Shown piece by piece: positions 1-12,404 of a stretch of DNA of 64,000 nt. The DNA comes from Isoetes taiwanensis. Lineage: Eukaryota; Streptophyta; Lycopodiopsida; Isoetales; Isoetaceae. Positions within the stretch are counted from its first letter, which is position 1. Every line of letters begins with the position of its first letter. The notes under the pieces were generated by a model that made no database searches, was not told where the DNA came from, and saw only the letters and a list, made by a program, of their open reading frames with translations. The stretch is taken from positions 4,262,563 through 4,326,562 of the forward strand of contig JAJEKV010000020.1 of the NCBI GenBank assembly GCA_021234155.1, in the 5' to 3' direction. Made by a program: the position numbers and the translations under genes.

Positions 1-1060
1 GCATTGAGCAACGCAATGGCAATGGCGATTGCACTCTACATGTAGCCATTTCTAGGAGGACGTATGTACTAAAACGAATATGCAAATGTCTGTTAGTCCT
101 AGCTTAGATGCCGATTCATGCAAAGAAAGATTCAAATGTCTCTTAGGTCTCAGGAATATAGCAAGGAATGTCGCCTACTATTACATATATGCCTACAGGA
201 CCAAATACCTCTGGAGTCTATACAATCGAATAGTCATTTAATGAGGCATCTATAGTAGATTGTAAGACAATGTGCATGATCGATGGTGATAGTCACACCC
301 ATAGCCATTTAGGGTTTACGTACCTTTTTATTTTATTTTTTGGACGTCACTTTTTAGCCCTTTTATTTTTGACGTGTTTGTATGGCATAGTTTGTACGGT
401 ACATTCTATATTTCAAGTAAAACATTGTCATTTGCTTAAAACTTGTTGGTGCTAAATTGCTATCAACATAATAACAAAGGTGAGGAAACTAGGCATTAAC
501 ATACTAATGCTCATCAACTTTGTCATTGTTACATTTTTCCACTCTTGGAATTAACTGCACTATCTTTCTATCCCGCTTCTGCACTATCTTACTATCCCGC
601 TTCTGGCTATTCATGACTTTCTCATCTTCCCAACATAACACAGTTGACAGGCTACTTATATCATTCCTCCACCATTTAATGTGCTTGCATTAGATGCTAT
701 GGGGTTTCTGACAGTATTAAAATTCTCAGAAGCCTTCTCAACAACCACTTGACTCTCTTAAATTTGCATCATAAAAATTTTATCTATTTTGTGACTGCAA
801 ATCTCTGGTGCCTGCAATATTCCTCTTGCCTTTAACTATCTGGTGTATGCTTCCATTGATGGCTACTTCTCTCTTCCTTCTGCAAAGTTTTCTTAAGGGT
901 CTGGCTCATACCCATTAGTCTTAGAAGCCCTGGTATTGGCACTTCTATTGTGCTGTCTTCTATATACAAATTCGCTGGACATTTTCAAGTGCTCCAAGCT
1001 CAAATGTATACTTTGTGAACGTCCACTTTTTATTTCAACTTTTTTATCCCTAAAACATAT
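1..1060. other. AT-rich DNA, no gene recognised
   Basis: I see no coherent coding region, RNA gene or mobile-element end here. Open frames are short and unrelated to each other. Two near-identical phrases (cactatctt-actatcccgcttct) repeat close to 560-605, which is minor local duplication. Confidence 0.5.
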
Positions 1061-1064
1061 CGTT

Positions 1065-1204
1065 GTGAAGGTATGCTAGGAATTGAGTCATATTGCCCAA
1101 CATTTGTAATGGTATAAACAGGTAGAACGCTCATGTGAAGGTATGCTAGGGATTGACTCATAGTGCCCAACATTTGTAATGGCATAAACAGGTAGAATGC
1201 TCAT
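1065..1204. repeat. 70-bp tandem duplication (two units)
   Basis: A 70-bp unit starting GTGAAGGTATGCTAGG occurs at 1065-1134 and again at 1135-1204 with a few substitutions. It lies inside a minus-strand open stretch (1088-1309) of unknown identity, so it may be duplicated coding sequence or plain tandem repeat. Confidence 0.85.
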
Positions 1205-1309
1205 GCTGTCCATGGTATCAAAAACTCCATAGACTTCTTCAGTGCCTGCATCTGTTACAACTGGTTTCAAGTTGGGTTCAAAAATGAAGGGAGCAAAGTA
1301 TAATAGCAT

Positions 1310-2299
1310 GCATACCTTACATTTTTTGGTTAATCAGGCATCCTGGTGAAAGACCCATCTGCAGCCTTCATGACCTGAATGCTTATATAACAGAACTTAA
1401 AGTGTTCTTTTCTCAAATAAAGTGTATGAAACAGAGAATCTTACTTTGCGCTGATGCTTTGCTGCTGCAACACTTTCATTTCGCCAACACTGCATTTGTG
1501 TCAATAACCTTGAACTGGATACCTTGAACTGGATCTCCCTGTATATGCCATCTGACTTGCTAATGATTTCATGTCGTTTTGTCAACTCAACATCGAAATA
1601 GCTCAGTTCCAGTGTGAGATCCTTGCAATATTTGAATTAACCATTCTGAACAACCAGCGCATGACAGATATTATTCTTAGAAAGGAGATATGCACCGGTT
1701 TGGACAGTCCAATCATAGAACATCTACGGCTGCACTTACTAACAGATATAAACATCTATTGACAAATATAAACATGGCCTTTTTGATCTAGAGAAAATCA
1801 AGCCACAATGAAAGAAATACCTCTGTGATTTCGTCTGATATATATATCCGGGCAAAAGAATATTGTTATAATATTGCTGAACATTGCAGAACATTGCATG
1901 ATGCTCTCAATAAAAACTTTGAGAGTACACATGTGTCCTGTAAAAACAAAAAAAAACATACAGTCACAATAAATGCCAAAAGCAATTTTCTGATTCAACT
2001 TTCAATTGGGTTGATAGGGCTGGGAAGACTTTATGATGCTAACTTGGATGCATTTCCATACTCTGATTCCTTTGGTTTACTATAAAATGTCATAATTCAC
2101 TTACATAAGTCAGGCATAATTCCTCTCTGACATGCAATCACAAATTTAGTGAGACAAACTTTTTAACATGACATAAATTGATCAAGGGGTAGAAATTGTG
2201 TGCCTTTAAACATGCTCCACATCCTCATGTATACATATATTCTTTATGCATGTAATACATGAAGAAAGTACAAAATGATTGGTCTGAAGACACACCGCA
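1310..2299. other. AT-rich DNA, possible decayed exons
   Basis: This stretch lies just downstream, in minus-strand terms, of the isopropylmalate isomerase relic. Further exons of that gene should lie here, but I could not match its downstream conserved blocks. Open frames on both strands (minus 1397-1585, plus 1825-2085) overlap and show no recognised family. Confidence 0.35.
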
Positions 2300-2765
2300 G
2301 AATATAGACGCTTTGCTGCTGCCAGCAAATCTTCTGTCTTCCCTCCAGTGCAGGAACCAATATATACTCTATCAGTCTTCACATCTTTGCACTCTCTAGC
2401 TAATCTATGTTTGTCTAGTGAGTGGGGTTTGTAACCACAGGTTCCGAATTGGACACACCACCTTGATATCTATAAGAAGAAGGTAATATTTATGTTTAAA
2501 CCATAAGACCCAAAACATGCTTGAAAAACACCAGGCTCAAATCTTACTTGGCATCACCATCACTGAAAACAGACTCATATGTTGATTAAGTCTTGTTTTG
2601 TCAAGCAAGCAAGAGCGATAACTTCAGTGATTCACATTAGTATAAGATCTAAAGTTCTACAGTGCATACCTCAAGGTATTTAGCAGTCGCCTGATCTGCT
2701 TCAGTCATACCACTTTTACCTCTAGCTTCTACAACCATGTTGCACAATGTCATTCTGTCCTCCAT
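2300..2765 (-). pseudogene. LEUC: Isopropylmalate isomerase large subunit relic
   Basis: Two consecutive exons of the plant 3-isopropylmalate dehydratase (isomerase) large subunit can be read on the minus strand. This aconitase-family enzyme, plastid-located in plants, works in leucine biosynthesis. The upstream exon (2765-2670, 32 codons) reads MEDRMTLCNMVVEARGKSG and ends at a GTATGC donor. The next exon (2469 to about 2300) follows an AG acceptor and reads DRVYIGSCTGGKTEDLLAAAK. That block carries the family signature GSCTGGK; the Cys is one of the Fe-S cluster ligands in aconitases. Between them the frame shifts by one base: EPVVT is in one frame and PHSLDKHRLAREC in the next. With that shift and no recognisable remainder, I call it a gene relic. 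Family assignment is strong; the lesion could be consensus error. Confidence 0.82.
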
Positions 2766-3825
2766 CTGTGTAAATATCACAGGGCAAAGGATGCATGTTG
2801 AAACCTTCTGAGATAATATATTGTGGCGATCACTGCTGCAAAATCTGCCTGTGCATGGACCAGTTGATTAAGAGCAAAGTCTATAGCTCCATACACCAAA
2901 AAGTCCATGGCAATCTTACAGAAAACCATGTGCCATCACTCTAAGTGTATTTTGCCAGATGCCATAAACCCCAGACTCCAAAGATCACTCCCTGATGCAT
3001 ATGAGAGGACACAAAAAACCCCATTGTTTATACATTGCCGGATGATTTTGAACCTGTTGAGATCTCAAGCTTGCCTCTAGATAACATAGTAGAATGGCTA
3101 GAGTGCCCATAACGCAGGATCCGTCTCCGGAACTGGCAAATCTCCAAACGATGCATAACACCAACAGAAGCTAGGTTACAGTTTACAGAATGACCATCTA
3201 GTAGAGTTGGGCCATAAAAGTTCTTGCAGCATCTACATCATGGAGAAGCATACCTCTTGTGTAGCTTGCTCTGGAATCTGAAAGAAAAGGTCTGCCATGC
3301 CTGCTTTTGAGATATTATCTGCTCCAGAAGGGCTTTTGATCCAGTGAAGCTCAAAAGAAAAATAGATGTAAGCTTGCTCAGTATGCCATACTGTAACTAT
3401 TCTTCAAGACTTTGAACCAGATTCCGAGCCATCTGGAAACAAAAAGCTGGCAAGCTCTGCTCTTACATATGGCGGAAGCTCCTTAGTAAAAGAATGATCC
3501 CATTTACTCTCCAGTTTCTCTTGTCTGTCAATATCATTCTCTTTTCCCCTTGTTTCAATGCTACCATTATGTGCTACACTGTCTTGGAGATTAAGGCACA
3601 GAAAACTCCGGTCGGCCATGAAAACACGATGGGCAAGGGCAGGGAAGGAATGATAAAGATGGCTATGGCAACAGCAATGAGCGATGAGGAGGAGGGAGGG
3701 TGGACGAAATTGGCCTATTGTTATTCCACGGTCATTGGATCTGCAACCCTAGATCCAAACCGTCCGATATAGGGCTGGATGCAAATCCAGGAATTACCGT
3801 ATGACATTATAATATAGGATCTATC
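2766..3825. other. Possible decayed minus-strand exons
   Basis: Minus-strand open stretches at 3619-3404 (ending near SFLFPDGSESGSKS) and about 3400-3250, flanked by possible splice sites, could be exons of an unrecognised gene. They could also be upstream parts of the same locus as the isopropylmalate isomerase relic. No conserved motif supports a function. A plus-strand frame at 3494-3772 overlaps and looks incidental. Confidence 0.3.
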
Positions 3826-3829
3826 TATC

Positions 3830-4690
3830 TATACAAGTGTTTGTAATATGAGGGACTGCATAAAGCCCGAAGATTCTATGAAGATTCTCTAAAATTATAT
3901 CAAGATTCCCTTAGATTCTCAAAACTTTTAGGAAGATTTCCCTAGATTCCCAAAGATTCTCTTGAGATTCTCTTAGATTCTCCTAGATTTCCAAAGGTTT
4001 TCTTAGATTCTTAATGTTCTACAAAGATTCCCCTGGATTCTTAAGATTCTATGTAGATTCCCTTAGATTTTATTAAGATTCCCAAAGATTCTCTAAAGAT
4101 ACCCCTAGATTCCAAAAAACTATCCTAAGATTCTTCTAGATTCTCCAAGATTCTATCAAGATTCTCCTAGATTCCCTGATATTTCATTAAGATTCCCATT
4201 GATTCTTCAAGATTTTATGAAGATTCCTTTAAATTCTTATAGATTCCCAAAGATTCATTTGAGACTCCCTAAGATTCTCTATAGATTCCCCGAGATTCCA
4301 AAAGAATACCCAAGATTCCTCTAGATTCTCCAAGATTGTATCAAGATTCTCCTAGATTCTCTAAGATTCCATTAAGATTCTTCTAGGTTCTTAAAGATTT
4401 TATCAAGATTCCCTTAGATTCCCAAAGAGCGCTTGAGATTCCTATAGATTCTCTTGAGATTCATCTAGTTCCCATAGATTCTATGAAGGTTCCCTAGACT
4501 CCCCAAGATTCCATCAAGTTTCCTCTAGGTTCTTAAAGATTTTATCAGGATTCCCTTAGATTCTCTTACATTCTCAAAGATGCTCTCTTGAGATTCCCAT
4601 AGATTCTCTGAGATTCCCATAGATTCTCTAAGATTCCCATGATATTCATCTGGATTCCCTAAGATCCTATAAAGATTCCAAAAAGATTCT
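3830..4690. repeat. AGATTC-rich degenerate minisatellite
   Basis: About 860 bp are built almost wholly from variants of a 12-20 bp phrase around AGATTC, for example CCTAGATTCTC and AAGATTCCC, with alternating spacers such as TATCAAG and CTTAG. The unit is degenerate and the phase wanders, so it looks like an old higher-order minisatellite. It has no open frame of note and ends sharply near 4692. Confidence 0.9.
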
Positions 4691-5238
4691 TAATGTTCGA
4701 TCATGTTGGCTCCAACTGCGACAAAATAGTGTCAAAGACCACTCATTGGAAAGCTCTCGACCTTCATCCGACCCCTCTACCGCAAGCTACGTGCTTTTAA
4801 AGGCGATTAAACGAAAGGAAGCTTCCTAAAATGTGCACTAATAAATGCTTTGCCACCTCATTACATTTTTTTATTAATGAGGGTGCCACCTCACCTCCTT
4901 TAAAAAAAAATAATTTAATATTAAAAAGTTAATGGCTAGGATTTATGCTCACCTTTTGATCTAACGGTTAAAATTTGCCACACTAAATTCACTTTTTGGC
5001 ACCTTCCTTGCACCTTCCCGATAGAAATCAAGGGCTAGGATTTCGCCTTCCCTTTTGATCCAACGGTTCGCTGATGAGGTGCATGCCCCCATGCATGACT
5101 CATGCATGCCCCCATCAAAATCCAAGGGCTTAAGCTACGCCACCTCACCAACTTTTTATCCAAGGGCCAAGATCAAAACTTTATATCTGATATGCCATTT
5201 TGTAACTACCCCCATGAGTTTCTATATACATATTAAGA
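4691..5238. other. Intergenic DNA with repeated short motif
   Basis: No gene is seen. The phrase ggctaggattt followed by cttttgatcYaacggtt occurs twice (about 4933-4975 and 5033-5068), a style common in decayed plant DNA transposons. I could not find matching terminal inverted repeats. Confidence 0.35.
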
Positions 5239-7156
<1,918 letters not shown>

Positions 7157-9170
7157 AAATGATATGCCCCAATCCTGGCTTCAAATCCGTGTCCTTGATT
7201 CGTCTATCCGATTTTGCTCCAGAGGGCAAGCCTTGGTTGTGTTCGCAACTTGTTAAAAAAAAAGAAAGACACAATGACCAATGTGAACATAATAAATTGT
7301 GCCCCACAACATGTGGACGTAATACCTGCTGGCGAATGATTCTTAGACAATATAGAATAGGCTGCTAGTAAATTATTGCCGAGCGGGCCCCTGTTGAGTA
7401 AAGGAAATCATCCAAAGCTCTCCATTCGTGATGGCTGGCTAATTGGATTTGGCCAATTATGAAACAACGATATAATTATATACTTCAGAACAGAGTTATG
7501 AAACAACTATACATATGCAACTTTACATGAATTTGCATTCCAGGATGTTGATTAGATTTAGGGATGTTGCCTAGTGGCGTGATGTGCCTTCGGCAAGCAA
7601 AGACAAGCCCACAGTCACAGGTTCAACGCCTCGTTGTGAAAGTGGCCACGACTAAAGTTAATGGGGGAAGGACTTTAGCCATGTGCAATGGTAGGGGTAG
7701 TTCCCATTTAGGTGTGTGTTCCATAAGTTTCGGCTCCTTATAGACATTGAATTCTATCCATCCATCCATCCATCCATCTCTCTTTCTGTCTGTAGTTATT
7801 GATATGTGTTGTCTTGATTTCAAAACATTTGATTATCATGATTTTAAAAATAGATTATGAAGTTTGCCATAAGTTTTGAACAACTGAGACATTTTTGTTG
7901 TCTAATGATTCTAAGATTGTCACGTTGAATGTATGTGCAAGATACACTAAAAGTTGATATTAATCCATGAGAATGCCAGGGCAGTATTAAAACAATATTT
8001 ATCAATATAGTTTTGTTTCATCTAAGCAACTATGGGATTGCTTAGTTGGGTAGACAATGAAGTGGATATTAGCCATGGTGGCCATGACACGATACCATAA
8101 ATGCATGTTAATGGACCAGATGTGGTATTATTGATCAAAATGCACCCTAGTGACATTGAGTGAAAATCTAATTCACCACTTTAGACAAAACGAGAGCAAT
8201 GACTTCTTCTAGGGACCATATGTGATATTTTGAAATATCTCCTATCATTAAAAGAAACCGTTGAAATTTTTTACCTTAGCGAGGATCATCTCCTCCGATA
8301 CCACCAATCTTTTGATGGACGGAGAGCTCCAACCCTAAAGTTGCTTCGACCGATGCCTAAACTCTTCCTCTATCTTCTTCTTTCTTCCTCTTCCTCTTGT
8401 ACTTTATTCTTGCAGGTATGATGACACTGAGCTTGCTTCGCTTTTCTTCAATTCAATATGATATATGGCTATTGCTGGGAGAATATACCCATGGTTGGAA
8501 ATTTGTCCTCAAAGTAGCAAAAGCACGTTCATTGCAGATTGGATTTTTGATGGAAAAGAATGGTGATTCCTTAGGCAACGAACGTGCTTTTGCTACAAGA
8601 GTTGCATTTTTATAAGGTTCCACAATTTCAGTTTTTGGGATGGTTGCTTTCTTTTAAGCTACACATGGTATGATTTCTACTTGTAAAACATGGATTTCTC
8701 TTATATTTTCCGGTAAGTACCAGCTTTGAATGTTTCTGCAACTATTGTGCTTAGAGGGTTTCAAATGAACTATTCGAGTTGTTGGCTCCTTTTTGCTTAT
8801 TTTGCATTTTAGATTTACACTCTAGCATCAAACATTGTACGGCTTCTCTTTATTTTTTGCTTTGAAATTTTCTTGGCAATGTACTGATAGGGATACATAA
8901 ACAGAACAAGGTCTATAACTGAGTTCAATTTCAACTTTGAATTTATTCCTCAATTGCCATGCAATTGAGCTATTTAATTGCTACTTAGACAATGTAAGTT
9001 AGACATATTTGCATTTTCAATTTTACACATCCAAGGAGGAGGAGAAAAATGTTTACGGTCATAACAAGCTTGCACTAAGCTCAATAGGGCAATTAGCAAA
9101 GTGAACATCTAAGATCATTTTGGACCTTAGTTGTTAAAAGCCCCTATCCATCCATCCGTCTATCTATCGC
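7157..9170. repeat. Segmental duplication, middle spacer, copy 1
   Basis: This 2-kb AT-rich spacer is repeated at 34449-36440 in the same orientation. It contains a short (CATC)n tract (about 7756-7778) and a 22-bp inverted repeat at 8514-8596. A polypyrimidine run ending CTTGCAG (about 8360-8416) looks like a 3' splice site, but the frame that follows is short and unrecognised. I see no full gene. Confidence 0.85.
8514..8596 (+). other. Hairpin with 22-bp arms, miRNA-like
   Basis: The left arm (8514-8535, GTAGCAAAAGCACGTTCATTGC) is the reverse complement of the right arm (8575-8596) at 21 of 22 positions, with a 39-nt loop. Size and arm length fit a plant miRNA precursor or a short MITE-like inverted repeat. 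The same structure recurs at 35776-35858 with its arms largely kept. There is no evidence of expression, and either strand could be transcribed. Confidence 0.4.
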
Positions 9171-9458
9171 TGATATGCCCCAATCTTGGCTTCGAATTCG
9201 TGTCCTTGATTCGTCTATCCGATTTTGCTCCACAGGGCAAGCCTTGGTTGTGTTCCAACTTGTTAAAAAAAAGAAAGACACAATGACCAATGTGAACATA
9301 CTAAATTGTGCCCCACAAGATGTGGACATAATATGATTCTTAGATAATATAGAACAGGCTGCTAGTAAATTATTGCCGAGCGGCCCCTGTTGAGTAAAGG
9401 AAACTCAATTAAATTAAATTCTAAAATAAGTATCTGTGTTCTGTTCTGTTCTTCTCGA

Positions 9459-9467
9459 CTTTATATC
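9459..9467 (+). promoter_or_regulatory. Possible TATA element of NLR-A
   Basis: The TATA-like TTTATATCC lies about 180 bp upstream of the NLR-A start codon. It is kept in the duplicated upstream regions at about 5750, 28760 and 36720. Position and conservation fit a core promoter; no start site can be read from sequence. Confidence 0.35.
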
Positions 9468-9643
9468 CCTGAGCTCAAATCGTTCGAAGGTCTTATTGCG
9501 TCCTTGTTCTTCAGATCTGTTGCAGAAAGATCCCCGTTTCCCCCTTTTGGTCCCGCGGTACAGGATATTTCTGTCATAAGGCGAATATTTCGTATCGATT
9601 TTTAGTCTGCAGTCTGCTTAAGCTGCTCTTCTTTGCCAATATC

Positions 9644-11979
9644 ATGGCATCGACCTCAAATCCTTCCTTACCACTTCAACTTCAACTTCGGAACAAAGAT
9701 CTTCGCTCCAAGCTCAAGCTCATCTGTAAGGTAAGCAAACAAGTTTAAGTATTTGCTTTCCTTAAACACTTGTGTTTACTTACATAGATGCTGATGTTGA
9801 ATAAATGAAACCGTCCAGTGGGGTTTTGAGGCGGCTGCGCAGGTAGATCCGCAGCTCATGGCTGCCACAGCTCAAATTATCAGTCAATTTAGTGATGGAG
9901 TGCCTGTGGCTAGTCAGATATCTCAGGTTATCAGTTATCTAGTAGGCACTGCTGCAGCAAGTTTTGAAACATCCTACAAGCTGAAAGAGGTCCAAGTTTC
10001 TGCTAAGGAACTCCAAGAAAGCGTCCATCAACTTCCCATAAACGATGGAGAATGGCAACGATGGCTCACTGAAGAGGCCTTACCGAAGCTTTATGCAGAG
10101 GCTTACAGCCTCAACACATCCAGGTAATTCTCCAACTTGTTTGAAATTCCTTTAGATTCCACCTCCTTTCCTTTTGCAATTTTCTCAAGTTTCTTTCTGC
10201 TCAGGCAAGGTTGCACATGCCTGTACAAATTGGTGTGCGCTCAGCATATTAATGTTGAGCTTGACCGCCTTGCCGACACCTTACAACGTTTAAATAATCA
10301 GGTCAACCAAAAGCAAATCCTCAGTAGATTGGAAAAGCCATGTACTATTCCTGCTGGCTTGCCTGCTTTTGCTTCAGCTGTTGACATCCTGGATGGGAGG
10401 GATGAGGTCTTGAAATTTCTAAACATAGGCAAGCCTGGTGTACGCGTCCTATGCATTGTCGGAATGGGAGGAGTAGGCAAAACCACCCTGATGGATGCCC
10501 TTTCACATCTCATTCAGAAAGCTAATCCTAATCCTGTCATAGCTAGATTGGAAATTGGTCAAATACCTACTAAGAAATTCACTGAGTTCCAGCAAAACGT
10601 TGTGCATGAATTAGTAGGGGAAAAGTATGATTTTAACTCTACCGATCAAGGACGAAGACAATTGGTGATATGCTTCCAAACACTACAAAAGCAGAATAGA
10701 CCGTTATGCTTATGTGTGGATAATATATGGAAGGACACGCATTTGTTGGAACTATTTGATCATGAGATGTATAAAAATCTTCCATCCTCTAGCTATCTCA
10801 TTCTTACCACGCGCACAAGAACAATTGCAGAGAGTTTCAAAAGCTTGTTCTCTAGGAAAGAAGAAGAATATATGGAATATAAACTCCAAAAGTTATCACT
10901 AGAGAAAGCAAAACAACTTTTTAGGCATTTTGGAGAAAGGGAAAGAGAGTACTTAAATGATAAGCTTGTAGACACTATAGTTCCACTATGTGATGGACTT
11001 CCATTGGCTCTTCGAGTGTATGGCACTTACTTTAAGATGCATGAAAAAAAGAAAGCATGTTATGAGGATGTGGCATCGCGTATAAAAGAGGCATGTGACT
11101 CACATTCCAATGCAGATAATGATGGTGAGCTCTGGCCTATTCTTGAAGCTAGCATTGATTTCCAAAAAGAAGATGTTATCGGAGCTTTCATAGATGCAGT
11201 GTTGTTCTGGCGTAATAGACCATATGACGAAGCCAAGTTTGCTCTCATTGACATTGATAGAAGAGAAACTTGTTCTTACTTGGATTGCCTCAATGATGAT
11301 TCTATTATTGAACGAGGAGAAGATGGAAAGCTAAACTGTCACGACTTGTTCGTCCCACTTGCTAGAAAAAAAGCAGCAGATAGAAATTGGATATACATAA
11401 ATGTGGAAGCAAGCTGTATATCTCTAAATCAACAAACACGACAATGTTCTTTGTCTCTCAAAGTAAGCTCTCTCTTTAGGTTACTCTCGTTGCTTCATTA
11501 TTTATACTTAACTCATAATATTGTATTGCAGAACTTGTCTTCCAAGGTTTCTGGAAAGGTTCGTGCAATTTCTACGACTGATAATATATCAACATGTCTG
11601 TCTCAAAATCTGGCGCTGTTAGTGCAATCTTTTGACTTGTCAGACATTCGTTTCATCATCTTTAGCAGTCATATACGTTTCAATTCAACTCTTGATAATT
11701 GCTTCAGTGGACTACAAAAACTTTTGGCACTCTATATTATACTTGAAGATGAAGAAACAGAATCTAAGGTTTGGATTCTCAATTTTTATTTCAATCTTTA
11801 TATCAATTCAATATTGCCTCACCATTTACATGTTGCTTGTATTATATTTGTAGATTCAAAACTTGCAGGTTGCTACAAGAATTAAAGGATGTTGTCACTT
11901 GACCAACGTCATTAAAAGCCTCCGACTCTATGCAGGCAGGAAACTTCTACCAGTCAGATCACATCACCTCTCAGATTGA
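9644..11979 (+). CDS. NLR-A: NB-ARC immune receptor, LRR-less
   Basis: Intracellular NLR-type ATPase switch protein. Five exons join in frame: 9644-9730, 9843-10123, 10205-11462, 11532-11768 and 11854-11979, giving 662 residues to a TGA. The N-terminal part (about residues 1-120) is helical and resembles no domain I can name. The NB-ARC domain has a P-loop GMGGVGKTT at 209-217, a kinase-2 strand LCLCVDNIW at 290-298, an RNBS-B-like YLILTTRTR near 319, GLPLAL at 387-392, and CHDL at 501-504 where MHD is usual. Exon 5 starts as in the LRR-bearing copies (IQNLQ) but runs into foreign sequence (TNVIKSLRLYAG) and stops, so the LRR domain is missing. The LRR tract lies detached downstream. The 69-nt intron 3 is stop-free and in frame. 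The start is the first ATG after a conserved upstream region. The product could be a regulator, decoy or dead gene. Confidence 0.75.
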
Positions 11980-12404
11980 TGTTGATTGCATTTGGTAATC
12001 GTGACAAAATACTATTTAAGCAATAATGAATCATGTTTGATATGATTCTTTTTTCAATCTGCATAGCTTCAAATCTCAATTTCTCAAGTAATGTGCTTCT
12101 GTCTTTTTATACTGATTCAAGCCCCGGCTTCTACCTACAATAAAGGCAGGATAATGCCACTGCTAATGGGGTCAAGAAACCTGGGAGTAGCCTTTGTCCA
12201 ACCTTCTAAACGCCTCCCGTGATAAGACATATTGCTAATCCATTCCCCTAGAAAATCCCACAAGCCCTCATCCGTGATTTATACATAATGGGCGAGGGTA
12301 AAAACCCACCCTCTTTCACTACATGGTATGTACTTTTGGCAAAACTATGTGTGCCATCCCCGTGATCAAGCATTGCTACATCCAAACATTGTATAGCATT
12401 TCTT
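11980..12404. repeat. Displaced 3'-flank segment inside NLR-A
   Basis: From about 11905 this DNA matches 15015-15520 and 63710 onward, the sequence normally found beyond the NLR 3' flank. It contains tgatgttgattgcatttgg and tccaaacattgtatagc. Here it separates NLR-A exon 5 from the LRR tract and is fused to that tract at 12405. It is either a rearrangement or an assembly join. Confidence 0.7.

Noticed and set aside
9843-10123. TIR or RPW8 domain at the N-terminus of NLR-A
   Set aside because: The N-terminal residues show neither TIR nor clear RPW8 motifs, so the class of this NLR is left open.
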